A stretch of DNA of 19,102 bases, taken from Cyclostephanos tholiformis. Lineage: Eukaryota; Bacillariophyta; Thalassiosirophyceae; Thalassiosirales; Thalassiosiraceae. The notes beneath the pieces are model-generated. The model was not told the DNA's origin and made no database searches. It worked only from the letters and a program-made list of their open reading frames with translations. A program made the position numbers and the translations under genes. The first letter of the stretch is position 1. Each line of letters begins with the position of its first letter. Below, piece after piece: positions 1-8,328 of the stretch. Location: NCBI GenBank assembly GCA_036939975.1, contig JALLPB010000249.1, positions 1 through 19,102 of the forward strand. The letters run 5' to 3'.

Positions 1-10
1 GTTTAGCGAG

Positions 11-37
11 AATTAAGTGTAAATTTCACACTTAATT
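11..37. repeat. Perfect 10-bp inverted repeat (hairpin)
   Basis: AATTAAGTGT (11-20) and ACACTTAATT (28-37) are exact reverse complements around a 7-nt AT-rich loop. It lies about 180 bp before the first gene. It could be a 3'-end hairpin of a gene to the left, a small transposon remnant, or chance in AT-rich DNA. No function can be assigned. Confidence 0.6.
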
Positions 38-218
38 TATTTTGGGAACGCTCCAATATTATGATATGGCTCATCAAACAAAAAAATTCCCAATCATCGG
101 GAATTGACGAGATAATCTACTCCTCCCCACTCTCGCTGAAAACGGACGGTAGAGTTTCTGACTTGCATTCCAATCTCATCACTCCCGGCATGGCATTACT
201 GCATATAGTGCACCGAAT

Positions 219-2968
219 ATGGAAAGCGATCCCCCCCCCCCCGCAGGTACTCTGTCCGAGGATGTCGACCTCAAGGATCATGAACCACCGGTGGAGGAAA
301 TCATTGCGAACGTATTGCACATACTATCCTCCTCGACCAGAATGACCCCGTTACTCTATGGGAGTGCTGGTCACAACAAATGGGATCCATTTCCCTCGCT
401 TTCGGTATCCATGCACGAAAGTGACGATTCGCACCGGAAGAACATCCTAATCGGATGGCTGAATATGTCTTCGTCAACGCTCATTTCCCCTCGGCAGACC
501 AGCCTGGATGAAGTGATGGACGCCCTTGTACACATTAGTCGAATAGAAAAAGTATTAAAAGATAAACCGGGTGACGATCTTTTATGGCACGCGGGGCTGA
601 GCTTGATGAAGACTCACTTGTATCCCAACGATGACGTTTCGAATTCGGCTCCGATTTCACCTCACCTACTTCTGCTAACTGTGATGGACTCATACTACTG
701 CAATGACAATGATTTGGAACTTGGTGAACTTTCCGCCATAGGTGTCGAGGACAACGACGATGGAAACTACATGTTAAGAGTTCCCTCGTCCATAGGCATG
801 TTTTATCTTCGAACGTTCCTCATCTCCCACGCGCTAGAGAGTGCCGAGGAATCGATACCATACTCGGAAGGATCCCGTGGAACCGTTCGATGGAGAAGAC
901 TCAAAAGCATGACGGATGACGCACGCTCCTTATTTCGACGCATGTTATTTGACTATTCAGCCAAAGCCCTAAACAACACACAGATTGGTAATATTATTCC
1001 AAAATCACTGGAACATGGGATAATCTACGACGTTGATCCCAATTTCATCATATCTATGGCGACCTTTTGTTACGTCAATATTTTATTCCCGTCGTGTCGT
1101 GGCGTACTTACGGCGCTTCTTCTAAATAAAACGAAGAGTCATGGGAGAGGGACTATGCACAGAGTCCTGCTTTTGCAATCATGCTATGAATCATTGAGAG
1201 AGATGACCACTCTTTTAGCTTTAGAGATCGCACTTGTCAATTGCGATTATTCAACTCCATCTCGATGTGTTCAACGGATATTGAGAAGCATCGAAAGCCA
1301 AGAGACTTATGACTTCTTTGATTGTATCAAATCTCAGAAAACGATGACTTGTAATGGCAGCCGCCGCTCAAATTCGGAGGAAGATGGGGCTGAAATTTAT
1401 TTGCCGTGGAAGGATAAACGCGGTGGCTTTATCAAAGATTGCTTGTCACTTGAGGAAGATCTAATCCTATATCCATCCATAGGCATAATGCAAGCTAAAC
1501 CCGAAGAATCGAGCCGTGTGTCATTCTACGATGAAACGGGCATCGCTCTCTTGGCCTACTGGAAACTGTGGGCTCAAGCTACTGGGCCGAATTCAGAAAT
1601 ATCTTCACTGTGAGTCAAAAATACAGTTGAATTCAGCTTCATGTGATGCACTAAACTTCGCCATCTTTTAGACCTTCTCCTTATAGCAGCTCATATCTCT
1701 GGACTTTGTTATTCCCACGTGTCTTAACCTTATTGTCTGGGTGGTCTTCTCCCACCATTGAGAAAATGTTGGCGTGCGGCTTGTCCCTCAAAGAAAATAA
1801 ACTGAGTTTTGACCTCAATTCCACAATCATATCCTTGGGTTTGGAAATGCTGCATACAATACTTACAAAAACGCCCGCCATCATGCCAACGCCATTTTAC
1901 AAGGAATCAACGAATCCCGCGCATCGGTGGGCACACTCTACGCATTGTCTCCAATCTACCATTAGGAAATTACTGTCTCACGTACTTCGAACATCATCAT
2001 TAGAAATGACAAGTGATAGATCATCGTCTTCTGACATTGCGCTGAAGTATTCGTCATTAGAGGTAATGAGCCTAGCCAGAAAGTTGATCCAGATTTACAG
2101 CCCAGATATACAGGTTGAAGCAGTGTCGATTCTGTGCCAAGCATTGAAAAAGGACAGTCAAGTCATATTTTTATTACCCAGAGTGATCGACTTCATACGC
2201 CCGATTATAATGGACATGTGTGCTAATTCTGAACAGTATAATCATTGCAGTGTTGCTTTGCGTGATATGAAAATCACGATAAAGATATCGAATGTATTGG
2301 ATACCTTCCTTCAGGATTTGCACGATTCGTTCGACGACCCCGAACGTCCCGTGCCCAGGAATGTTCACGAGTTCATGATGGCAACGGAAACGTTTTCGGC
2401 GGTTTTCGCTGTAATACGTCTGTTACGAATCTGGACTTGGCGCTATCGGGCAACAAGACAAATAGAAACAGAACCAGAAGTAGCTTTGAAAAGTTTCGAA
2501 GCAATCACACGATGGGTTGAGGGTGTCTTGAGCAAGTTGCATTATTTTGATTCGTATCTTACTGGCCTCATTAATATCTGGGAAACATCAGATAACCCTC
2601 CACACGACTGGCATTTGTTGTTCCTTCTACAGAGCTCTCTGCGAGATGCTTTCAACGTTTAATCATTTTGTCTTGGCGTTATATTAATCATACAGCCATC
2701 CAGCATATTCATCCAGCTGGAAGGTGGATTAGCAAATAGAAAGATTGTGTCACATCACGAAAGCCGCTATCAATTGTCATTAACTTGTATCAAGCGATTC
2801 GCGCAAACAAAACTTTGTCAGACCTTATATTTCGAACACGTCGCCGAAGATTCATCGTTGTATATTGAATATTGTGCAATAATTTTATGGCCAAGGGCTG
2901 TATCAATTCTCAACAATTCCGGGATGTCCGATGGTGCAGGTGCAGGGGCGTGCACTTGGGTACGATAA
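219..2968 (+). CDS. Helical (HEAT/ARM-like) protein, possibly glomulin/ALF4-like; three exons
   Basis: Best model is exon 1 219-1609, intron 1610-1671 (GTGAGT...TTTTAG, 62 nt, with a CTAAAC branch-like site), exon 2 1672-2656, then exon 3 to the TAA at 2966-2968. The first junction restores the frame exactly (phase 2). The second intron has a weak donor (GTTTAA at 2657). Acceptors at 2695 (39 nt) and 2716 (60 nt) both keep phase 0; the 60-nt form matches the other introns better. Product is about 875-882 aa, rich in Leu and amphipathic helices, with no signal peptide or clear membrane span. The segment around 2040-2220 (LARKLIQIYSPD... then a Leu-rich helix) and the order of elements recall glomulin/ALF4-type alpha-solenoid proteins, which bind the RING protein of cullin ligases. 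That assignment is from memory and weak. If the gene ends instead at the TAA at 2660-2662, the last exon is lost. Confidence 0.72.
231..242. repeat. C12 homopolymer near the start of the first gene
   Basis: Twelve consecutive C follow the ATG at 219 by about 10 nt and encode Pro-Pro-Pro-Pro. A second open frame starting at 61 runs through the same tract. A tract of 10 or 13 C would fuse that upstream frame to the main coding frame. The tract also ends in GCAG, so it could instead be the acceptor of an intron from an upstream exon. The start at 219 is therefore uncertain. Confidence 0.85.
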
Positions 2969-3899
2969 GTCATATATTCCTCAATGGAGAGAAATCAAAT
3001 CGAATATCGAGTCTACCCAACTATCGTATGTCATAATTTTGCCATATTCAATGAATTTCATTATTTTCATCACTCTCTGCACCACATTCGTTCTATGAAG
3101 GCGCGCGATCCGAGAACACCTCAAGCGCGAGAGGTTGGTAATAGTTCTACGAAAACTATCACCTCATAAATTGATAGTAGAGCAGAGCTAATATTATGGA
3201 TATTTGCAAGTCGAAGCAGGTTGTCAATTTCTACGTTCACAGAGTTCATCCTCGCAAAGAGAATCGATCAGTGCCAATTTTTCGATGGATCGCTATTTAG
3301 TACCGTAGTCCCATCGTTTACGAGGAAAAGTCCCTCCAAATCCAGCCCAGTAGGAAATGATTCTTAACGTCAACCTTAACACCATCCCAGCCTTCGATCT
3401 CATTCTCATATCCTTAACGAGTTCTTCAAAGGCGTGTGCTCATTCAAGGAGAGGAGGGGCATCGCTTTTCCGGGACGCACCATCAGGCATCGGGACCGGG
3501 TAATTCGACTCGAACGTCGCGGTACAGCTTCTTGGGCACTCTTTTACACCCGACGCCAGACAACGTGGGAACTAAGAGAGTTTTGGAACATTTGACAAGA
3601 GAGTAAACGCGTACGCGACAGAGGATAACGATAAACCGATGGGTGGTCCACATGATGTGTTCAAAACGCCACACATGTTGCTCCCCCTTCCCCCGTCCCC
3701 ACCATTCCATTATCGTCCTCCCCTGAGGTGTGATCGATAAGTCGATGGAATCTCTCGGAACCGTTCTAGTCATCGATGGATCGTGAGTGAGCGATAATCG
3801 ACGGGGCTCATCGTCGGCGGGGGCGATCCCTATCCGGCATGGTCGAGGAAACGATTCGACGAGTCCACGTGTGCGCGTCCCCAGCCGTTGATACCGCGG
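2969..3899. other. Gene-free stretch
   Basis: No convincing gene. Short open frames occur on both strands, the longest being 177 codons on the minus strand (3483-4016). They are Arg-rich with no domain or bias typical of the neighbouring genes. The first part is the 3' flank of the helical-protein gene and could hold a further small exon. I saw no tRNA-like B-box or other RNA gene. Confidence 0.55.
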
Positions 3900-4112
3900 A
3901 TGTTGTTCAGGTGTTTCTACGGCCGATCTTCTTGGCGTTCGTTCGCCGTTTTGTGTGTGTGCTTTTTGGCTACGGGTAAGGCGACGCGATTCGCCGCCAC
4001 ATCCTTCTCTCCTCAAACGGGCGCCCGATGCGTCCCCGGCGACAATCGCGTCCGGGTATATCTGTACGGGGGGCCCTCCTCTGCAGTGGGAGTGAACGCC
4101 GTGCCCTCATAG
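3900..4112 (+). CDS. Candidate short ORF or first exon with a plastid-type leader
   Basis: ATG at 3900 opens 70 codons to the TAG at 4110-4112. The N-terminus has a basic n-region, a hydrophobic stretch (SFAVLCVCFLATG, about residues 14-26) and then AATSFSPQ. The ATSFSP part resembles the diatom ASAFAP plastid-targeting motif, with Phe after the predicted cleavage point and Pro two residues later. The rest of the ORF has no recognisable domain. A good donor (GGTAAGG at about 3973-3979) sits right after the hydrophobic segment, so this may be exon 1 of a spliced gene whose later exons I could not find, or a chance ORF. It lies between two firm plus-strand genes. Confidence 0.25.
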   Translation: MLFRCFYGRSSWRSFAVLCVCFLATGKATRFAATSFSPQTGARCVPGDNRVRVYLYGGPSSAVGVNAVPS

Positions 4113-4462
4113 TTGTCGTCGATTGGATCGTCGTCATCTGCTTCACGCCAATTACTCGGTTGTGTCCCAATATTTTCCGTTCATATTATTTTTTTTCTGG
4201 GACTAAACAGAGAGCTCCCCCCCACAATCCCATCGTGTTTTGACTTGGTACGAATCTACGGCCCGTAGGTGAAATGAAATTTGTGCCAAAGCAAGACCGC
4301 TGCAAAGGATGAATGTTACCAATGCTCGCCGCGGCGATGGAAGGGCATTGCCATTACTTTTGTTATCATAATTTCCAATACTGGCCATTGACAAACATTA
4401 TCATCCATTCTCAAAAGGTTCTCTCAGAGCTCACTTCATAAACCAAGAAAATCACACAGAAC
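4113..4462. promoter_or_regulatory. Upstream region of the silaffin-like gene
   Basis: No gene seen in these 350 bp. The last 60 bases before the ATG at 4463 are AC-rich and free of upstream ATG codons, as expected for a 5' leader (...CACACAGAAC then ATG). No clear TATA box could be assigned. A T8 tract lies at about 4190-4197. Confidence 0.35.
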
Positions 4463-5578
4463 ATGATCAATTACATTACTTGCGCCACCGCCTTATTGGC
4501 ACTTGTCAAACTCAATTCCGTCACCGCCATCTACAGCAAAAACGACAGCGAACGGCAGCATGGATTGCGCAACCTCTATTCCAGCGAGGGACACGAGATA
4601 ACTGATGTGCAAACCAAGTGCGAGCAAGTCATCGAGGGAGATCCCTTGCAATGTATCATCATTTGCATCGAGGTAACATCCATCAAGAAAGGGGATGAAC
4701 ACATCGATGAATATTCCAAGGTGAACCAGCGCGAGTGCGAGGCCGGTTGGAAACATGATGGGCACAGTGGCGACGTTGTTGATTGGGAGGGTCATACCGA
4801 GTGGACAACCTATAGTCCCGCCCAGTTTCCAACTTCTCATCCAACGGAAGAGGCCGATTATGGACATGACATTGATTCCAGGTGGACTGGCGATGGATAT
4901 GATCGCATCATTGACTGGACCGATGATGGGTGGACGAGTCGCACGGACGAAATACTCCTTTCAGGAGGAAGCAAGGGAAGCAAGAGTGGTGGCTACTCGA
5001 AGAGGTCTAAGGGCGAATACTCAAACAGGTCCAAGTCAAAGAGTGGCAACTCAAAGAGTGGCAACTCAAAGAGTGGCAACTCAAAGAGTGGCAAGGGCAG
5101 TGGTCAATCGAAGAGTTCGAAGGTATATTATTTTGATAACGTCAAGGAAGGCGTAGGCTCTGGCTATGGCAAGAGTTCCAAGTCAAGTGGCGTGGGCGAT
5201 GCAGTCAATTGGTATGCCACCATCCTTGAGCCTATTCACGACGAGTGGGAGGCGGAGGCTTCCAGCTGGTCCATTGGCGCGGGTATCGTTCAGGGAAACA
5301 GAGTCTCCAGCTCCAGCAAGAGCTCTAAGCTGGAGTCTGTTGGCTGGTCTAGTGGTGCAGGTACCATCAAGAAAGGCAACGGCTCTGGCTCCAACAAGAG
5401 CTTCAAGCTCGCAGCCGATTCCGATGAATGGAAGTCGGCCAAAAGTTCTGGTGGTGGTAAGGGTTCGGGCTCGAGCAAGAGTTCAAAGCCCGCTGGTGGC
5501 TACGCCGATGTCCTTGATGGGAAGAGATCCATTTCTGATGGGAGTTCAGGTAGTTGGTCGGGTGGAGCTGCACTGTGA
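4463..5578 (+). CDS. Silaffin-like secreted Ser/Lys/Gly-rich protein
   Basis: A single-exon ORF of 371 aa. Residues 1-22 form a signal peptide (hydrophobic core ATALLALV, A-x-A-like end). Residues 36-38 are RNL, a match to the R-x-L processing site of diatom silaffins. Residues 23-165 are acidic with two Cys-containing stretches and several Asp-Trp and Gly-Trp motifs. Residues 168-371 are Ser/Gly/Lys-rich: four SKSGN-type units, then five K-S-S/F-K clusters near residues 216, 237, 285, 311 and 339, each after a Gly/Ser-rich linker. Two linkers share a W-S-x-G-A-G motif. Spaced lysines among serines are the hallmark of silaffins, which are phosphorylated and polyamine-modified and act in the silica deposition vesicle; cingulins share the Trp-rich feature. 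There is no homology-level proof; silaffins diverge too fast for that. The same repeats give long open shadow frames. Confidence 0.8.
   Translation: MINYITCATALLALVKLNSVTAIYSKNDSERQHGLRNLYSSEGHEITDVQTKCEQVIEGDPLQCIIICIEVTSIKKGDEHIDEYSKVNQRECEAGWKHDGHSGDVVDWEGHTEWTTYSPAQFPTSHPTEEADYGHDIDSRWTGDGYDRIIDWTDDGWTSRTDEILLSGGSKGSKSGGYSKRSKGEYSNRSKSKSGNSKSGNSKSGNSKSGKGSGQSKSSKVYYFDNVKEGVGSGYGKSSKSSGVGDAVNWYATILEPIHDEWEAEASSWSIGAGIVQGNRVSSSSKSSKLESVGWSSGAGTIKKGNGSGSNKSFKLAADSDEWKSAKSSGGGKGSGSSKSSKPAGGYADVLDGKRSISDGSSGSWSGGAAL
5036..5095 (+). repeat. 15-bp tandem repeat x4 (SKSGN units)
   Basis: Four adjacent copies of TCAAAGAGTGGCAAC start at 5036, 5051, 5066 and 5081; the last copy ends in G instead of C. 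Each encodes Ser-Lys-Ser-Gly-Asn (Lys in the last). Near-identity at the DNA level points to recent slippage or unequal exchange and likely length variation between alleles. Confidence 0.95.
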
Positions 5579-5926
5579 ATCCCATTATCAAATCCGTGAT
5601 GCCGATCTTAAACGCATGGAGTATCTACCCCGGATTTATGAGCCGCCGGGCTTGTCGTGTACGTTTAGAGTTGTGTGTTAGGAGAGATATGTAACATTTA
5701 TAGTTGTTTCTCAGGAGAATTTGTGTGAGAGTAAGTAAGTCGTTTTTGATGCAGTTAATGTTCGGCAACAGTGGCTTAGCGTTTATATATCTTGTTCTCG
5801 ATGTGCTCTCTAGACCCCGTGCTTCTTCGTGCCTTCGAAGTGCTAGAACCGATAGGTTGCTTAATGGATTCCACGATGCGGACGATGCCCACGATGTCGA
5901 TGTAGGATAATACTCGTAACTATATA
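5579..5926. other. Convergent 3' flank
   Basis: This 348-bp stretch separates the 3' ends of the silaffin-like gene (+) and the PRMT3-like gene (-). It contains only a weak 68-codon frame without an ATG start. It probably holds the two 3' untranslated regions. No clear structure was seen. Confidence 0.5.
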
Positions 5927-8077
5927 CTATGCGATCAGACTTCTTCTCATTACGCCATCCTTATTTCTTACCCAGACGCCATTGACAGCGACTTTTCCAG
6001 TCTCCCAAGTTACGCACATGTCGATCGATCGATGGTTCTTTCCATTGCGTTTCATGCGAAACGTTCCCCTCATGACTTCACCGCTCCCCAACACGGGGCA
6101 ATTGTGCAACGGATCGAACCAAAGTATCACCTGCTTCCAGTGAGTCGGGGCGCTCTGACACCCGGTGCTGAAGCTCACCGCCCTCGTGCCGGGGACGTCG
6201 AAATCGATATCGAAGGAAACGACCAGTTGATGGACCTCAACGACCGCGACATCTACCAAGGAGGTCGGCCCACCGTCGCGCGGGCGCAACTCGAACGGCG
6301 ATGCGAAATCCAACTCCTCGTCCTTGCATGTGTTCAGATTGTGCTCGATGAGCATCTCGCGATTCGTGACGATGCATTTGTCATTCACCAGCTCCACCCA
6401 CGCCTCCTGCGTTAGTTCTCTCGCCATGCGTTCCCTCATCGGTGACATGTCGATCCCGTGAACGTTATTCCAATACCCCAATCGCTCCAAGTCGCGCCCG
6501 CCCTCTACGTATATTCTGCTAACGTTGGGGTACATAGTCCCGACATCGGGCGTCATTAGCGCGTCGCGCGCGGCCATGACGGATGGGAGCATCGTCTCGA
6601 AGAACAAGGCGTATCCCATCCACTCGCTAACGATCACATCCACGGTCTCGCCCACCGATAACGGCAACCCGCCGTGGCATCCATCTCCCCCCCCCCCCCC
6701 ACGTTCTAGTAGTAGATCCTCCATCTTCCCCTTCACGTACGTCACGATGTGATCGTACCCGTTGAGACTGCATATCTCCCTCGCCTGCTCAATGACGTCG
6801 CTGTTATCCACCGCGATTACCTTCGCAGCGCCGGCCCTCGCACAGAATAGCGACAGCACGCCCGTGCCGCATCCCACGTCGAGAACAATCTTATTTTCGA
6901 AGAGCGATTTGGCGTTGGACGATATGGCATCCTCGTATGCCGTGGTCCTTACAGAGTCGCGTAGCATCGTTTCGTGGATGGAAGTGTGGGAGTATGACGT
7001 GAAGTAATACGAATCGTTATCGACGTCGTCGACGACGGGGGGGGAAGGGGATGAATCCGACGATCCCCCGTTCTTTTCACTCTCTGATTTCCTCCTCGTC
7101 CTTGTCCTCGTCCTCCTCCCACTACGACGCGGTAAACCCCCACCGGCATCGCTCCCGTCGTCGTCGTCGTCGTCGGCGACTAGGGTGGCGATGCACGCTC
7201 TCGCTCGTATCAATTCCCCCTCCAGTGTCAACACGCGATCACGCAACTCCGCTATCATTCCGGATTCGTCGTCGTTTTCGTATTCCGCCGCCACCTCCGT
7301 AGCTGTTTTCGTCGCGATAGTAGTCATCTTCGTCATCGTCGTAGTCGCGGTGGATATCGTCGCTTGGTAGTCGATCTCTCCCCCCCTCTCCCCCCCCTTC
7401 CCCTCCCCCTCCTCCCGACGTCGTTTCAGCTCCCGCATCTCGTCTAGGCACATGAGCATCGCATCGTCGACCAATACCGGCCTGTAATAACGACGAACGT
7501 CGTCGTCCTCGTCTTCATCGTCCTCGATATCGTCGCGATCCATCTTCCTCCCGTTCATTATCTTACTCCAATTTATATCCCTCAGCATCCCGTTTAGCCT
7601 TTCGCCAAGATCCTCGACGCGCCCCCTCCCCACCCCCCCATCATCATCGCGCTCCACCATCTCGTCCTCGTCGTTGTCGTGACGGTTATAATATTCCATG
7701 ACGAATCCACGACACGCGTTCACGATCACGATCGCACCATTGAGGAAATCATCCTCGTTCATGGACGATGGGAGGTTCGACAGTAGGTCGAAGCCGTGTA
7801 CGTCGATATCGTGCCCTAGCGCCAATTCGAGCGTGGGAAAGGAGGGAGGATTGGAGGGCGAGGATGAAGACGACGACGACGACGACGAGGACGGATCATC
7901 GCCGCTCCCATGGCGGGGGGGACGATGTCCGCATATTGGGTAAAAGACGAGTCGATCGTCGTCGTCGTCGTCGTCGTCGTCTTCAGGCTCTTCACCGTCG
8001 ATGTCATCGTCGTCGTCATCGTCAGAGGATGACCAGTCATCGTAATTCTTATTCACGGGGGTTGGCATGCTTCTCAT
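5927..8077 (-). CDS. PRMT3: PRMT3-type protein arginine N-methyltransferase
   Basis: A single-exon minus-strand ORF of about 716 aa. The N-terminus has the D-D-W motif (13-15), poly-Asp runs and a degenerate C2H2-like finger (Tyr46-P-I-Cys49 ... His90-x4-His95, then HGFDLL) matching the PRMT3 substrate-binding finger. A short coiled-coil stretch lies near 275-300. The class I SAM methyltransferase core is complete: YYFTSYSHTSIHETMLRD (about 358-374), motif I VLDVGCGTG (399-407), VIAVDNSD (421-428), double-E loop SEWMGYALFFE (Glu486 and Glu495) and the THW loop (646-648), followed by the beta-barrel. It transfers methyl groups from SAM to protein arginines; PRMT3 classically targets ribosomal protein uS5 in the cytosol. 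Oddities: the first finger Cys is Tyr, a poly-Ser insert splits the finger, and a C14 tract (6687-6700) encodes a Gly run in the core. It is head-to-head with the next gene. Confidence 0.92.
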   Translation of the reverse strand: MRSMPTPVNKNYDDWSSSDDDDDDDIDGEEPEDDDDDDDDDRLVFYPICGHRPPRHGSGDDPSSSSSSSSSSSPSNPPSFPTLELALGHDIDVHGFDLLSNLPSSMNEDDFLNGAIVIVNACRGFVMEYYNRHDNDEDEMVERDDDGGVGRGRVEDLGERLNGMLRDINWSKIMNGRKMDRDDIEDDEDEDDDVRRYYRPVLVDDAMLMCLDEMRELKRRREEGEGKGGERGGEIDYQATISTATTTMTKMTTIATKTATEVAAEYENDDESGMIAELRDRVLTLEGELIRARACIATLVADDDDDDGSDAGGGLPRRSGRRTRTRTRRKSESEKNGGSSDSSPSPPVVDDVDNDSYYFTSYSHTSIHETMLRDSVRTTAYEDAISSNAKSLFENKIVLDVGCGTGVLSLFCARAGAAKVIAVDNSDVIEQAREICSLNGYDHIVTYVKGKMEDLLLERGGGGGDGCHGGLPLSVGETVDVIVSEWMGYALFFETMLPSVMAARDALMTPDVGTMYPNVSRIYVEGGRDLERLGYWNNVHGIDMSPMRERMARELTQEAWVELVNDKCIVTNREMLIEHNLNTCKDEELDFASPFELRPRDGGPTSLVDVAVVEVHQLVVSFDIDFDVPGTRAVSFSTGCQSAPTHWKQVILWFDPLHNCPVLGSGEVMRGTFRMKRNGKNHRSIDMCVTWETGKVAVNGVWVRNKDGVMRRSLIA
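6687..6700. repeat. C14 homopolymer inside the methyltransferase core
   Basis: Fourteen consecutive C on the plus strand encode about five Gly residues on the minus strand, in a loop between the motif ending GKMEDLLLER and the double-E segment. The reading frame is correct on both sides, so the length shown is the functional one. Such a tract is prone to slippage. Confidence 0.9.
7868..8030. repeat. GAC/GTC trinucleotide runs encoding poly-Ser and poly-Asp
   Basis: Several uninterrupted or nearly uninterrupted runs occur: (GAC)n at about 7868-7888, read as Ser on the minus strand; (CGT)n at about 7957-7981 and a second GTC-rich run at about 8006-8030, both read as Asp. They make up the low-complexity N-terminus of the PRMT3-like protein. 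One microsatellite sequence thus gives two different amino-acid runs, depending on frame. Confidence 0.85.
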
Positions 8078-8328
8078 TATTTGCTTGGCGGCATGCGGGG
8101 AGGAGGGTTGAGAATGTGGATTGCCCTGGATGTTGGAGGGGAGGGGGGGGGAGGGGCGGGGGCCGGGGGCGAGGCGGCCGGCGGGGAGTGATTGTTTTGT
8201 GGTTTTCCTTTCGTATTAATTCCTCCCTTACCTATTTCGGAGGGAACATTCCCGCCGCGAATTCTCGTTCACTTTCCCGCCCATTCCTCAAACGACATCG
8301 ATCATCGACCGACAGACATACGACGACG
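8078..8328. promoter_or_regulatory. Bidirectional promoter with G-rich tract and E2F-like sites
   Basis: The 251 bp between the two divergent ATGs (8077 on minus, 8329 on plus) hold a G-rich block at about 8134-8187 with more than four runs of three or more G on the plus strand, which could fold as a G-quadruplex. Two E2F-like sites follow: ATTCCCGCC (8248-8256) and TTTCCCGCCC (8273-8282), the second an exact match to TTTSSCGC. E2F sites drive G1/S genes in plants, animals and algae. Both sit close to the plus-strand start, so they may time that gene, the methyltransferase, or both. No TATA box was seen. Confidence 0.5.

Noticed and set aside
3500..3530. tRNA-like B-box near AATTCGACTCG
   Set aside because: The GTTC start of the B-box is missing and no A-box or cloverleaf could be drawn upstream.
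3483..4016. 177-codon minus-strand ORF in the gap between the first two genes
   Set aside because: It is Arg-rich, has no domain, signal or conserved-looking segment, and overlaps the better candidate leader on the other strand.
4755..5681. Long alternative-frame ORFs over the silaffin-like gene (4755-5156, 5166-5681)
   Set aside because: They arise from the 15-bp and Ser/Lys repeats read in another frame; only the 4463 frame has a signal peptide and meaningful composition.
6032..6415. 127-codon plus-strand ORF opposite the methyltransferase
   Set aside because: It is antisense to the conserved barrel of the PRMT and has no features of its own.
7768..8328. Upstream extension of the unknown plus-strand gene over 187 in-frame codons
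   Set aside because: It is a shadow of the opposite-strand PRMT3-like gene and runs through the G-rich promoter; its residues are translated microsatellite.
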